Origin: Trochalopteron elliotii
Taxonomy: Eukaryota; Chordata; Aves; Passeriformes; Leiothrichidae
NCBI GenBank assembly: GCA_024734555.1
Contig: JANPWX010000653.1
Location: 3,056,936 to 3,120,935, forward strand
Length of the DNA stretch: 64,000 bases
Reading direction: 5' to 3'
Shown here: piece by piece, positions 10,448 through 23,900 of the stretch
How the letters are laid out: each line of letters starts with the position of its first letter
Numbering within the stretch: position 1 is the stretch's first letter
The notes under the pieces: model-generated
The model's input: the letters and a program-made list of their open reading frames with translations, nothing else
The model's database searches: none
Told to the model about the DNA's origin: nothing
Translations under genes and position numbers: made by a program

Positions 10448-13342
10448 ATCCACTTCAGACGTCCTTTTTTATAACATTTCTAACACATTTAGATATATAA
10501 AAGGTCAGGTCTATAAACAGTCACAAAGCAGTCAGAAAAAAGAAACGTAACCATTGACTCAATGTCACTTTTAGTCAAGTAAACATTCACAAGAAATTCT
10601 TTTTTGAAGCATATTCCCTGCTCTGATAAAAACTTCAGTTCTGTTTGAAATTATACAAGGTGTTGGTTGTAAAGAGCTTTTTGTCTTTTTAGATCTCTTA
10701 ACACAGAGAAAATAAATAAAGTTCAATAAAGTGACTTAAAACCTCAAATACTCTCACTCTCCTTTCCAAAGTGTCTAGGATCAGAATAGATCTACATATC
10801 TGAATTTATAGAGAATTTCTCGTGCAAAAAATTCTCTGAGGCTGCATATTTCTTGCCAAGCTTCTGACAAGGAAGAATTTGTTTTATGGATGAATTATTA
10901 CCTATTAACTTACAGCATGGCAAATAGAGCTGCTGTGGGCAGCACCTGGTCAGAGCCAAGCAGACAAGGAGCTGTGCTCTCACCAGCTTATGGAGTTAAG
11001 GGACAACCAGAGAAACAACAAGACCAAGCCAGATAAGTAAAGCCAGAAGTGCCCATTAGCTCTCAGTCACAGGACTGGTGGGGATTCAGACATTGCACAT
11101 AAAGAATTACAGTCTAGGTGCAGAGAATAAATAAAAGAGCATCCCCAACCAACGGACTCCTCTCAGTCGCTACTCCCTTTTGTTCCTACCAGTTTCTTCT
11201 GCCAGCTGACAAATCATCTCCCTGACACAATAAATTTGTTATGGAACATTATCTCAGGCTAAGGGAGGTCAGGATGTGCTAAAGGTCATGTATGTATTAA
11301 CCCACTACATGAGAGTCCCCACCCTTAGTTTAGAACATAGTCTTAAATTATAAACTATTGAACTGGCTATAACAGATCCCTCATAAACAGCCTCATTTAC
11401 CTGACACGGTCTCAAGATCTGCCTGAACATCTTGAGAGCAGGCCTGCATCCTGTCACTCCAAGGTATTATTAAAGGCAAAATCCATGTTGTGAAACACTG
11501 GGCTTGTGGAGTTTAAGTCCCAAAGACAAGGGAAACGAGGACAGTCTGATTCCAGCACCAGCTAAATTTGGGTGCAGAGCACATGCTGGATCAGGTTCTG
11601 GTCTGAGAGAACCCAGTGGAGATCATGGCTACAGGAGTCTGCATTTGACTCCAAGATTATTTCAGCATCTATAGAGGTTGTATGTATATTGTATATTTAT
11701 GTTCTCTGCCAGAAACATGGTCATGGAGTTTTGATTCATCACTTCTTAATCTAGGGGAAGAAAAGAAGGAAGGAAAGAGGAGATTTCTCTATACTACCAT
11801 TTACTTGCAATTTCCAACTAACTGTGAGATTTGGGACAGGAGATCAGGAATCAAAGGGCAGTAAAAAGATCTGGCTGCAAACAGCATTTTTGACTCACTT
11901 TCCTTGACAGAAAACCATTCTCTAGAGATTGTGGGAAAGGGAAATGTTGGCTTAGTCCAAAGAGAAAACACAGAAATCTTTTAAAGACACAGATATCTTG
12001 TATCTCTGCCTTCACTGAGCTGTTTCTCCTTTTTATTCTCATTTTCACTCTCCGTCTGTCTTCATTAGTCTGCTGGCACTCTGCTAGGATTAGTGGGCTA
12101 GTTTCCATGGTTTCTTATTTTCACTTTCTATCTTTCTTTGCTTAACTCATTAAATTGCTCATTACTTCACTGCACTTTACAGGAGACATATTTATTGTAT
12201 TAGTTACACAATGGCCAGATTAGTAAGTGATAGGCAGTTTGCTATTTGAAAGAACATATTCTAATAGCAGAAAGGAAATTCAGGAGACACAGATATTATC
12301 TACTAGTTGTAACATAACTGGGAGAGCTAGTAACTGCTAAATGTTTACCTTTTATCACTAGAAATATGCTACATGATTATAAAAAACTGGTGCAGCACCC
12401 ACACTGCTCTTTCTCCCTGGCAAACGGAAGCCACAAGCATAGCTGTCAGGATCAGCAAAATCTTTACCTTCTCCTCTTTACCTTCCATGAGAAATTGCCA
12501 TGATAAATATGCCCAGACAGTGGCTTTTTCCAAGTTTGGGAGGAGCATACACAAGCCTCCCTCTGACTGCTGGGGAGGAGAGAGCAGGGAAAACAGGGAA
12601 GAACCAAGGCATCACAGGCCTCATCCTGGCCAAAGGAAGCCCTCCAGCATGAAAACTGAGCTCAAGAGTTTTGGCATAATTTCTCAGATTTCCACCATAC
12701 TTGTGCCAATTGTATTACAAGGAAATTAATTTTGATTAATTTCTGATACTCACGTCCTGGTAAAATTCTTGAGTAAAATTACTTTTCACTTCAATGGGAG
12801 CAGAGTGGGGCTGGCTGAGAATACTCAGTCAAGCCTGTATTCAAAGCAGTTTTCAGTCCTAATTCAGTTTCCTGTGGAGTTTTTTATTTGTTTGATTTTC
12901 TGATTGTCCCAGCTTCAACACTCACTTCTCTGCCAATTCACCTCCACTGTCTATTCTTCATTTTTCGAATAAACACCACCTCCTCATCCTCTCCATTCAA
13001 GTACAGTCCATTTCCCTCTCTGGTCCAGTCACCAAGAGGGCAGAACAAGACACTCTACCTTGCACCTCTCACTTACTCATTTGATCTTTCCCACAGTTAA
13101 ATCTAACCTAGTTGATTCAATTATGCTGAAGTTTCTCAGATGCTGAATGTAATCATCCATACTCTGTCTCTTTAGTTTGACAGGCCTCGTAGACAGAATT
13201 CCTTTCAGCTGAATTAAGATCTTTCCTGCAGTTAGTGAATAGTATATACAGGGGTTCATGCCACTCATTCATCTTCTCTGGGAGTTCATTTATCACTTAA
13301 AGGTAATCTACTGTGGAGAATTTTGAGCAAGAGGATGCCTGA

Positions 13343-13456
13343 TTTTTTTGTTGTTGTTGTTGGTTTTTTTGTGGTTTTTTGTTTTGTTTTGGTTTTGGGG
13401 TTTTTTTGGGGTTTTTTTTTGTTTGGTTGGTTTTGTTTTTGTTTTTGTTTTTGTTT
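13343..13456 (+). repeat. GT-only low-complexity tract, 114 nt
   Basis: Every base from 13343 to 13456 is G or T. It runs from (TTG)n through T-runs broken by G, to two GGGG blocks spaced by seven T, and then (GTTTTT)n. The opposite strand is purely A and C. It does not resolve into one repeat unit, so it has probably grown by slippage of several related units, or decayed from a poly-T. Confidence 0.95.
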
Positions 13457-15466
13457 CTTTTTTTAGTTTAAAGAAAATCCATCAGTTTTTAAAATATTAC
13501 CTTGGTCCCTTGGCCAAACTTTACTAGACATAAAGGGCTCATCACAGGATTTATGAAATGTAGCTTTCCTTTTTTATGAGTTGTATGGAAATGAGATTTC
13601 CTTTTTCTCCAATAAACCCTGTGAATGCTTTTATTTTTCGGGATGTGAACAGGAGCAATTCCTTTTCACCATCCTTTAATGTTAAGCTTCTGCTTCCTGC
13701 TTTACTATTTCATTTTATACATTCTGGCATAGGAAGCACTGATGTTTGCTAAGTTTGTCAGTAGGGCTTTTCTACTGTAAACTTTATCTTGAATTCCTAC
13801 CGATAACAGTTTTGCTCTTCAAAGTATATCAAATTTGTCCAAGATTGCTGTTCTATCATTGCCCTTGATAGGGAATAAGATCATCTTTTGTCATCAAGAA
13901 GAACTTGTTTCCTGATATTTTTATATCCTATAAAGCCTTTAAAAACTGTCCCAAGTTTAAGAATGCTGTATCTTTGAATATTTTGTAGTTCTTCAATTTA
14001 ATTAATTCTCTTTAAAAATATTTTTGATGTAATACAATGAAACAAAAAATATATCTCCTCAAACTTCAAAAAAGAAATGTATGAGGGTACAGCAGAATAG
14101 CTCATATAAGTGAGACAGATATGAAAAAGACATTACTAAACGTTGAAAAACACCAAGAGTGACCCATTTATTTCTCAGTGCTGTTTGAAAAACACATACA
14201 CTGCAATTCTGTATATGTATGTTGTTTCTTAAAAGATAAATGCTTCAGGAACCCCTGCTGTATAAAAATCTTGGTGTTAAGCCTAAACAAGAAACTGAGT
14301 ATCCCTGAATCACAAGCCCACTGAAAAAGGGAAGACAGAAGAACAGGCTTCAATGATAAAGGGAAGAGGAATGTGTTACTTGCAGGCAGGGCTGGTGATG
14401 GAGAACCAGCTCTCCCTTAGCACTCATCAGGCAAAGTCCTGCTCCAAGGAATGGTGCTGGGAGTTTTGCAAGGTGGAACTGGTTGTTACAGTTTCTGAAA
14501 TGATGAACATGGATTTTTTTTTATCATTGTGGCTGGAATTACCACCACTATTAGAGCTTCTTAGCAAAACCGAAAACTGCAAAGGTTAATTTTCCTTTTT
14601 AACATCTGCATCTAAAATATTCTTTTGCACGTCAGTAAGTTTTCTTCCCATGATTTATAAACAGTAAAATACATGGGTAACCAAGAGAGTACTTTTCCCT
14701 CTTACAAAAAACAGACGAAAATCAAATACTTTTCACTGTTTCTGTGTTAAATTAAGGCTTTTTAAATGCAAAATTACTTTCTCCAGAAACCTGTAAAATA
14801 GAATGCCTGAAATATTTTTAAATGGTTTAATATTTTTTAAATTGTAATAAAACTTGATATTTAATTATAGAAAAATAAAACTATCTAGCTTTAAAACTCT
14901 ACTCCTGCTTACTTTGTCATTCTTCTGTATGTCTTTGGCACCTGATGGTACCAAATTTCATTCTCTCTGGAACACAACCACTGGTTACTCCTTGCATCAG
15001 TTCTGTCAAATCAGGGAGACCATGTTTCCTCTTTGAGAATATAATACTACCAGAGCCTGGCCTAAGCTGGAATCTGGCAGAAAACACCTCCTCCAAGGCA
15101 GAGTAATATCTGGGGATGTTCAACCTGAAAATAGCTTATGTATTCACTCAGAAATTGTTTCCCATGGTGGGGGGGGGAAATATTGTCACATGTACTCTGC
15201 CTATAAATTAAAATATTGAAAATATCAAGACTATCACATTCAATCCAAAAAAAGGCAAATTTGGGCTCCCATTAATTCTTTCTGAATTGCACACTATAAG
15301 CAGAAAGCACAGCTCTGTGGCTCTTCTGTTGCTTCCTCTGAAGGGCAGACCTATCTCAGTCAATAATATTTTCATATTTTTATTAAGTTGAGAATTAAAA
15401 AAATTGTGCCACATTTTAGCACATTATCCAACACATGTGCTTAAAAATCTGACACTTCAAGTACAG

Positions 15467-15510
15467 CAATTCCTTGACATTCCTTGACAAGCCTGGTGGC
15501 ACCAGGCTTG
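15467..15510 (+). repeat. 10-mer duplication followed by a perfect 23-nt palindrome
   Basis: 'ttccttgaca' occurs twice in a row and leads into CAAGCCTGGTG-G-CACCAGGCTTG (15488-15510), a perfect inverted repeat with 11-nt arms and one central base. The palindrome's outer 'TTGAC' matches the duplicated unit, so part of it may have come from inverted copying during replication slippage. Confidence 0.9.
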
Positions 15511-16297
15511 ACATGCAGTGAACTGACCCACCAGAGACACCCCCATCTCACTGATGCACTGCAAATTATTCACACCTAAAATCTAATAAGGAATAAGCAG
15601 GATCAATTAGAATAAGAACAGAAACATTAAGTGTTAGGTAAATCAAAAACATTGGCTTGCAAGGAGCCTGTAGAAGACATGGTTATTGTATTCTTAGTTT
15701 AATACCCAGGCAGCAGAATGCAGGACCTGCTGGTACTTTTTATGGCAATCTGTTATGATATATCAGATGAAGCTCTATAAATACTAGCAAAAAACTATAA
15801 TTGCACTCCAGAGCAAACAAACTTCTTCCAAGCATTGTAATCTGAATGCATCATACCCAAGTGAGTGCAGGAAGGGCCCAATGAATCAAGCTGTCCCAGA
15901 CTCTAACTGAAAAGGTGTAATCTGCTTAAAAGAGGCACCAAGGGAACAGAAATACTATCAGTTTCAATGACAACAGTTATCTGGTTTATTTAGCAGTCCC
16001 TCTTTTCCTCAGCACCCTGCATCCAAGACACCCTACAACCTTCTGCTGTCTTCTTGCCCAGGCTTCCATATGGCCTGGAACACACCAGAAACAAGGGGCT
16101 CTGTTGTGACACACCAGTTTGGGAGTTTGGCCTGGTTAATTATTCTGCTGGTGGTGTAGGAAAGGATTGGAATTACATTGTACTTATCAGGTACATGAGA
16201 TAAACCAATGCAAGCAACCAGGAAGAATTCAGTCTCCCAAACCTTTTCTGCACAAGCAAGTACCTCATCATATGTGGTACCATGAAGACATGTGTGG

Positions 16298-16381
16298 CTT
16301 GAAGAGGTGATGTGATTTACTCAGTGAGAGAGAATAGGCATTCAATTCCAGTCTGAAATGAGGAACAAGAGCTCTATGGCA
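16298..16381 (+). repeat. MIR-like ancient SINE fragment (weak)
   Basis: 'gaagaggtgatgtgattta' followed by 'cattcaattccagtctga' tracks the MIR order 'GAGGTTAAGTGACTTG' then 'GATTCGAACCCAGGTCTG'. Several substitutions are present and the ends are unclear. It fits a decayed tRNA-derived SINE of the MIR group; a chance match is the alternative. Confidence 0.4.
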
Positions 16382-17364
16382 AATCTAGATGCAAAGAAAT
16401 TTTGCCCTTGTTCCTGAGATAATTTGGTCTATTAAAACTCCTGCAGTTTTCAATGAAATAAAGATGGAACAATAAAAAAAAAGAAAATTCTCAGATTTAG
16501 ATTAGTTATTTAAACCACAATGAAAAAAGAAAGTGGTTGTAAGATATACATAGTTTTCTTTCTTTTTGAGAAATATTTCTGTAGTCCTATTTCTTGATAG
16601 TCAATTCATTTATACAGTTATAATCAAACCTTACTTCATTTACAATACCTCTTTGATATCTAATCTATTCAATACAGTAGCAGGTTATAGATGTGCTGTT
16701 TCATATCTGTAAGATAAAACATGTTAGTCACCTAAAACATCTAACATATAAAAAAATACAAAAGCATAATGATGTTATCTTGTTAGTACTATATATATGC
16801 AAACATTCTGTAGACATTTCAGCCAGGAATAATAAGAGATCCTCAGAAGATAGGAGCAAGAAACCAGCAGGCTTTAGCCCAAACTACAGACCAGACTAAA
16901 CTCCCATGGAGTAGTTCAGTCAAATTTACACCCCTCCAGGGTATTATTTCCAATGGTCTTTAAAATCATCCCAACACAAATAATACACAAGTATTATGAC
17001 AGGATTACCATTGCTCACTGCAAGAAAAACATAATTTACTGCAGTTCTTGTTTAGTCATGGTTTTCCTGGAATTTATCTGCTCATGTTAAGATTGATTTG
17101 GCTAGTCTATATCAGTCAGACAGCAAAAGCAAAAATTCTGCCACAGAATGTATGAACCTGGTAATGAACAGGGAACTTTTCACTATAACACTTGAAGGAA
17201 AAATCCTGGCAGCATATTAAATATTTAAAGACAGCTCTGGTAGCTCACGTAAACGTGTGAGCAAACCAGAAAGATTTTAAAGATACCAAAAATAATCCAG
17301 GATGGTTCAAGGCAGAGAAAGAGAAATTGTTAATAACAACAAGATATTCTTTAACAATTTGGTT

Positions 17365-17480
17365 GAATGAGGCTGTGAGCAACCTGGTGTAGGGGAAGCT
17401 GTCCCTGACCATGGCAGTGGGGTAGTTGGAACAAGATGGTCTTTAAGTCCCTTCTAGCCCAAATAATTCTAGGATTCTAC
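17365..17480 (+). mobile_element. CR1 LINE, 3' tail fragment
   Basis: The order 'gagcaacctggt', 'ggggaagctgtccctgacc', 'atggcagtggggtagttgg', 'atggtctttaagtcccttc' and 'attctaggattcta' matches the last 110 or so bases of CR1 in sense orientation. No coding part is present. Confidence 0.88.
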
Positions 17481-18201
17481 TGAGCAGCTCAACAGCCTTT
17501 GTGTCCTGTGGGGCTTTCTCTGCACTTATGTTCAAGCCAATGCTGGTACCCCAGAGCTGGTGTTTGGTACACTCAGCCCAGCAGAAACCCCTTACTCCTT
17601 TCCCCTCCTTTGGCTCCTTTGTCTTGCACAGTCCATAAAATCAGGTCCCAGTGGGACAAGAGCACGGAGATGGTACAACCCCTTCTCTGCCTTCAGGAAG
17701 GGAGAGTTTGTGCGAGGGACATTTGCAGTAACTCAGATAGCACTTGGTCCATCTGACCTAATGGTATCAGTGTCTTTCCATTAATTACATGGAAGTGGCA
17801 TCATTTGTTAAGCTGGTGTGAATGTATGACACCGGCGTATCGGGTCCCCATAAAAATACATATGAGTAGGCAGAGATAAAGGGGAAAAGAGAAAGAGAAA
17901 TCTTGAGAGCAAAGAAGAGAGGCACTATTAAACACTTTGTACTTATCTTGCTAAGGAAGAGCTTTGTTCCAGGGGGGAAAAACTCTCTCTTTGAAGCTAT
18001 CCAAACAGTAAACAGCCCATTTTTTAAACAGTGGCGTATCTACAGCAATGCGTACATCAGAGGACTGGCATGAGGAAAGCATTTTTTCTTAGAGATAAAA
18101 CAGCAGAAAGGGTCTCTTGCACTGGTGATAATTTGGATCTTCCGTTTTACTTGGATTTTCAGGGAAAATCCAGAAAAAGTCCAATAATCCCTTTAAAAAA
18201 A

Positions 18202-18202
<1 letters not shown>

Positions 18203-18232
<30 letters not shown>
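18203..18232 (+). repeat. (TACA)n(TA)n microsatellite
   Basis: The sequence 'tacatacatacatatatat' runs into a pure TA dinucleotide tract. It is a compound simple repeat with no further meaning visible. Confidence 0.9.
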
Positions 18233-19585
18233 AAAGGAAGTGTTAAGCACACTGATTTGTTGATTCTTACAGCATGTTCCTCTCCAGAGAGAAACAAAAA
18301 AGGTTTCAAAGCCTTCTCACGATATTTGTGCTCTCTTTTTTAAGGGACATCAGGGCTCTTATGCATTACCATTGTCTGGAGAGATGTTTTGGGGTTATAG
18401 TCCAAAATGAAGATAGCTTCTACAGCCCAGCTGCACACAAATGCTTCAGCTCTCAGCCATGCAACCACATGCTGAGCTGGCAAGTGGCATAAGGGATAAG
18501 GAGAGATTCATTCCTTAAAGATTCTAAAGATCCATACCCTAAAGGTCTTAACTTTCTTAGTGAACTTTTACTCTCTATGGGGATCTCTCCTGCACCACTT
18601 AACTGCCCTTCAGGCTTGCCCACAAGGCAAGAGATGGGTTCCAGGCCTCTTTCACTTCTGGAGATTCAAGCACCCAGAGCTGCCTTTCCATGGGAATGTT
18701 CTCCATGTTCTTCCACGTGAGAGAGGCAAAGGCAGACACAAGACTCGAGGAGGCAGAGGATGAGGAGCAAAAGGGAATACAATTGCAGTTCCATACTGAA
18801 GCCTCTCCTCAGGAGGAGAGGAGCTCAGCTGAGCTCTTTCCCGTGCAGAGGTGCAAGATTTAATTTTTCCTTCAAAACTTTAAAACATCTTCTAGCCTTT
18901 AGCTGGGTGAAAATAGTTTTGCTGACAATAATTCATAATCCTGAAGGATGTTAAAAAAAATCTGTATTACATAGTGCCATTTCGGATTCTCAAGGTTCTG
19001 CAGAGCAGGAAGCTGCCATATTAAATTATTTCTTTTAGTTTTGTAATTTAAATGGGGAGATCAACATTATAATCTTGGCAAGGAATGGAAGTGAAAATAG
19101 ACACTGTAAAAAACATCATGATTTCTGCTTCTCATGCAGCAACCACCCATTGATAAAAGGCTGCATGTGTTTCTCTCCTTCACAGGTTCACTAGTAAATA
19201 ATCATCAATTTGCACATTCTAGCACAATACCTCTGCCTACAAATTGCTTCTTCAAAGACTTCCTTTTTCCCTGGAAGCACCACTTCTAAGTGTGTTGAAA
19301 TTACATCTTATTCTTTTCTTTGAAAGATCTCTTACTGCACAGCCAAATAGAGATCATTTGCATAATTCTTTTTTTTAAATTACTTCAGGTTGATACACGT
19401 TCTTTAGTGAATTGTTATTCAGCAGGACATGGTCAGATGCAGATAAAGTGCTATAGAAGGTGGAAGTTAACATCCTCAAATCTGATCAAATAACATTTCA
19501 GTTTTAAACTGATACTGTAAATCACAAGGGATTACAAAGCTCTAGCTTGATTCAGCCGTTGAAACAGACTTAATATCAGAGCATC

Positions 19586-19602
19586 CTTTTGTTCAACAAA
19601 AG
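19586..19602. repeat. Perfect 17-nt palindrome CTTTTGTT-C-AACAAAAG
   Basis: The arms are 8 nt with a single central base and no mismatch. The half-site TTTTGTT/AACAAAA resembles SOX or forkhead core motifs, but one site proves nothing about binding. Confidence 0.85.
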
Positions 19603-20757
19603 ATTCTGCTCTGAGCCATTCTCAGGCTTGTAGCAAGCCCAGATTATCATTCCAGCAGACCCTTACAGCCAAATGGATTATTTCCCTGAGTGGGCCTGAT
19701 CTCTGACTATATGCTGACTATAAAATAATTGTATTTAAGATAAAATTATAATATGATTGCTTAAACACAACATGTATAAACGCAATAATAATTCAATAGT
19801 TGCTTTACAAGGCTATTTCCAGCTTCCTTGATTGTGTCAAACTTTTTAATAACTTCATAACTCAAAATGTTTTTATTTCCTTTTAGAAGTCTACAGATCT
19901 GTTGTTTTCATTGTTGATATTGAAAGAAAACTTCCACAGGGTTTTCACAAACCTGCTCAAGACTTGTGCAAAGACTTAATTCTGTTTATCAAAAAATGTG
20001 AAGGTACCCAAAACTTTACATTGCAGAGGCCACATCTAGGAAAAACATTTACCATTTGTACTGACATGAATTTCAAATCTAAATATCACAGCATGGTCTG
20101 AAAACAGGCATGGTCTTAATCTCGTTTCTTATCTCTTACCAAAATTCTCAGGGCAAGCACACAAGAATAATCTGTCCAGGGAAGTTGTGCAAGAACCATT
20201 GCTTGGTACTGCAAAAACAATTTTGGAGTATATGCAGTTCAGAGCAATCTTTCACTGTTAATAAACAGCTGAGGCTACCAAAACAGTCTTATCACTGGTC
20301 TAGTAGCACTTGGACCAAAGAAAAAAAGTCACCAGCAGTCATTGCTCTCAAATCCATATGCATTCACATACGATCACATTCGTATCCTGAAAAAGGATAT
20401 ATTAAGGACTGATGGACCAGGGCAATGTCATATATTTGCAGTATAAAACAGGTAACCTCAGTGTACAGTCAGGGATTTTTGAGGTTTTCCGATGTTTGGA
20501 CTTGTTCTCTCTTAACCTCTCTCTTCTAGTCTCAGACTAAAATGGAGCCAAAGCACAGCAGGCAGCTGTGTCCTGGTGTTGTTAGAAAATGGGCAGCAAG
20601 AGCAGGTGGATGTAAATTAGGATGGTTCTGTTGAGATGAAAGGAATATTTCTTCACAAGTAGCATTAAGGGGTCTTGATGCAGTACTTATTTAAAGAGCA
20701 GAATCAGCAATGTTAGTGTTTGGCCATGGTGCCTTGATTTGTTCCCTCATCACTGGG

Positions 20758-20771
20758 GTTGCCTTGGCAAC
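20758..20771. promoter_or_regulatory. Candidate RFX-type X-box palindrome
   Basis: GTTGCCTTGGCAAC is a perfect 6+2+6 inverted repeat and matches the RFX dimer consensus GTNRCC-N(0-3)-RGYAAC exactly. RFX factors act in ciliary and neuronal gene control. What is seen is the motif; occupancy and target gene are unknown. A 14-nt site of this strictness is rare by chance in AT-rich DNA. Confidence 0.5.
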
Positions 20772-22496
20772 TTTCCTTCAAACTTTGGATGACCTGATGG
20801 CAATTTAATTCCCAAAATCAGGTAGGAGAAGGCACATAATGTCCAGTAAATCAGGGCTTTTCCTTTGAGTCGTATACTGAAAACATTTGAAAGTTTATGA
20901 AAACTTCTGTCTGAACTGATATAACTTACACAGAAAAACCCCTTTATTTTTCACATAGTTCCAGACTAAACTCAGCACACACTGGATCCACACTGTCTTT
21001 GGGTTGTCTTTTACACTCCCAAGAAAATCACCATCACTTTTCACCCAGCAAATATCTTCTAGGGAAAACCTGACTCTGGGTCCATCACCCAGTGTTACAC
21101 CTGCCCACTTGTTCCATTTTTAATCTTCTCTGCTTCTCCCTTTTAGTACTATTTACCCACTAAAGACCATTCTTGTCACAACCCAGGCTCACTGAAAAGT
21201 CTCAATGATCCAAGGATGTTGTATGGCAGTATCAAGAGTAATAATTAACACTATGAAAACAAAAATTAACTGCTAATTCCCTCTTAGGAGACTTTAAAAA
21301 TAACATTAGCCTAGAGTATAACTAAGTACATTTTAACACAACTCTTTGTAATAGGGGTTCAATTACCCACAGCAGATTTTTTTCACTGTAGTCATAAATT
21401 TAGTATCATACTAATGAGTCAGTGAAGAACAAATTGATGGGTAGTTTCATTCAGACTAGAGCTGTTAAGAAGATTTTCAATTAAACATTCCTTTTTATGA
21501 AGATACTTTTTTGTCAGAATGTAAATGCTTTGCAGTTAAATATTGATTTCAATAATTTATCAAGAAAAACATTTCATGAATTAGGATGGATTCTTCAAAC
21601 ATCTCAGGGAAGAAACAAAACAAAACTCTGCTCTTTTGAGTGCAGATCTGATATTTTAACATAGGTCTGTTTTAGAAAATAAGTTTGAAGAATTGTGATG
21701 TCTTTCAGCACAAACCAGAAAATACTTCCCAAAACTTCTGCAGAAATGGAGTTCTTTGATCAGCTCTGACTCCCTGCTTTAAACATCTGGGAAATAAATA
21801 CCGTCATTGACAATGAATTTTGGGAGGTTATTTTACCATTCCCTGGACATCTGATGGGAAAAGAAGTAGCAAATATTAAGTTATATCTGGTTGAATATTT
21901 AAATTATATTAATTGCATCTGTTAAATGGACTATGCTGTTTATAGACAAATGTTGATTTACTTTTGTGCATTCATCAATAGTTTTGATCTTGTATTGATA
22001 ACATGTTTTTAGCTATATTGCTTCTCTATTAGAATGAAATACTGTTAAGTTTAATAGTTGTCTTGTTACTTGAAAAAGTTTCAGGCAATTCAAGGAAAAT
22101 TTGGCTTATACAGTACAGCAAATGGGAAAATAATAATGCCAAGAAAAAGTTAGAGGATAACACAAACCCTAAGAAGTACTGGGAAAGTAAAAGCCAATGT
22201 GCATAATGAGATCAAAATATATATTTAGAAGACAGTTACAGATAAACTTTTTAAAATAGATGTAACTTTGGTCCAAGTCATCTGCCAAGTTCTACGTAAA
22301 ATTCTTACTTTCTATCAAAAAATATTTAAATAAAGGGCCCAGATATGGTTCTTCATCTCAGTATGGCTGTGTAGATGCTCAAAAGCTCTCACAGGTTTCC
22401 ATCTCCAGTAGAAGTTTCAATCTCTGAATAAATATGGACTCCAGGCTCTGGATTGAGGCAACGATATGATTTTGTTAATTGTACAGGATCTTACGG

Positions 22497-22504
22497 TGAC
22501 GTCA
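22497..22504. promoter_or_regulatory. Candidate CRE octamer TGACGTCA
   Basis: The full palindromic cAMP response element sits in the context GGTGACGTCAG, which fits the extended CREB/ATF preference. It contains a CpG in otherwise CpG-poor DNA. No promoter or CpG island surrounds it. A distal enhancer or chance site are both possible. Confidence 0.4.
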
Positions 22505-23900
22505 GAAAACTCAACATTAAACATTACTGACTCTGCTGCTGATGAAAATGCTTCTGCATTTTTGAGTCTAGTCAAGCATCATGAAACATTCTTCTGGAAA
22601 TGAGACAAATAAGGAATCAGCAGGCAACTGTGGTGTTATGCAGAAGATTCCAGTTTAGTTTACTGTGCTGGACAGTTACTAGAAATAACCCCCTGCAGTT
22701 AACTGCCTGACCCAGCACAGACTGAGCTCAGAAGTTTTGAGTGATTCCTATATGCTCTGGACCAGAAAAACATTGCTACAGAAGAACTCTTTCTCATGTA
22801 AGTAATTCAAAGTAATGCAGTCTACATGCCTGGAAATCTGCACCTGGGCCCCAGGGATGTGCAGTGTCACCCTCTGCCTCTTCATCACCTCCAGCTGTTT
22901 CAGAGCACAGAGCAGAGAGGTATCACAGCTTTTTTCTATGCAGCTCTTTCTCTCTGCGGGGAAAGAAAGGTAAGCCACCAACTAGACACTAAGCCTTCCT
23001 CCTATGAAATCAGCCTGAAACAGCTCTGGACATCAGGAAGATTTGAATAAGACTCTATTTTAGCCCAGCATGAGACCCAGTGATGCAGGTGGATTTTTTC
23101 CCCTTATTTTATAGCTTAATTTTATGCCAAGTTAAAAACAGATATCATCTACAGTTAAGGCATCGTTTCTTTATTCTTCTTTCTAGAATTAATATTCACA
23201 GAACACAAAAATTGTTAAATCATACCAAACACCAAAACCAAATTAATCTCTGGGCAAACCAGAGTCTTGTTTTGGGGTTGTCTTCCTCCTACTGCTTCTC
23301 TCCAGTGAGTCACTGGCTGTGTGCTGAGACTCAAGCAATTCCTAAGTGGCATTAGAGGGATATTTCTGAAACCTCCTCTTAAAAAGAATCTCTAGGCATA
23401 TTCATTTTTAAAAAGCCACTTCACAAGATCCCCTCTCCCTGAAACTGAGACTTAAAAAATCAAATATGATGAATAAAATAAATTAAAGGGTGCAGAGTGT
23501 GGGAAGTTCCATGTAAAAAGTTTTTTTAAAAAGGAAAAAAAATGGAATTTGAAGGCTGCAGTGCAGGGAAAGTGTTGTTTATAGCAAACCGTGATATGCA
23601 AAGAAAATTGGCCAGGTGAAAGCATATGATTGTGTTACAGCAAATGCCAGCTAAATTAATATCTGGCGCTAAATAAATCTCTTAATAAAATTACTGCACT
23701 CTAGTACCCTACGCACTCTGCATATGTAATAAAACTCTTTAAAATGAATAGCTGATAAGAAAATGAACCTGTTCAGGGAATGAATAAACACACTTTCACA
23801 TATACACACAGAAATACCAAATGGTGAAACATACTCATAGTGATTATCAGACTGTTAAAATAATAACCCTGTGAAACAAATAAATCTGCCCCACAGCAAA

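Larger units (their letters stand above)
10448..17364. other. Single-copy non-coding stretch with a GT-only tract
   Basis: No gene was recognised. The stretch holds the 114-nt G/T tract (13343-13456), a perfect palindrome (15488-15510) and a MIR-like remnant (16298-16381). A segment at about 10917-11225 has an AATAAATAAAA signal followed by a pyrimidine-rich tail, which is reminiscent of an LTR end, but no boundaries or duplication could be found. The longest frame is 118 codons (12373-12729) and is unrecognised. Confidence 0.5.

Noticed and set aside
10917..11225. Possible LTR (AATAAATAAAA followed by a pyrimidine-rich end)
   Set aside because: No matching terminal ends or target duplication, and no second copy in the window.
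13400..13430. Telomere-like G4T repeats inside the GT tract
   Set aside because: Vertebrate telomeres are TTAGGG and the tract has no A. The GGGG blocks are irregularly spaced.
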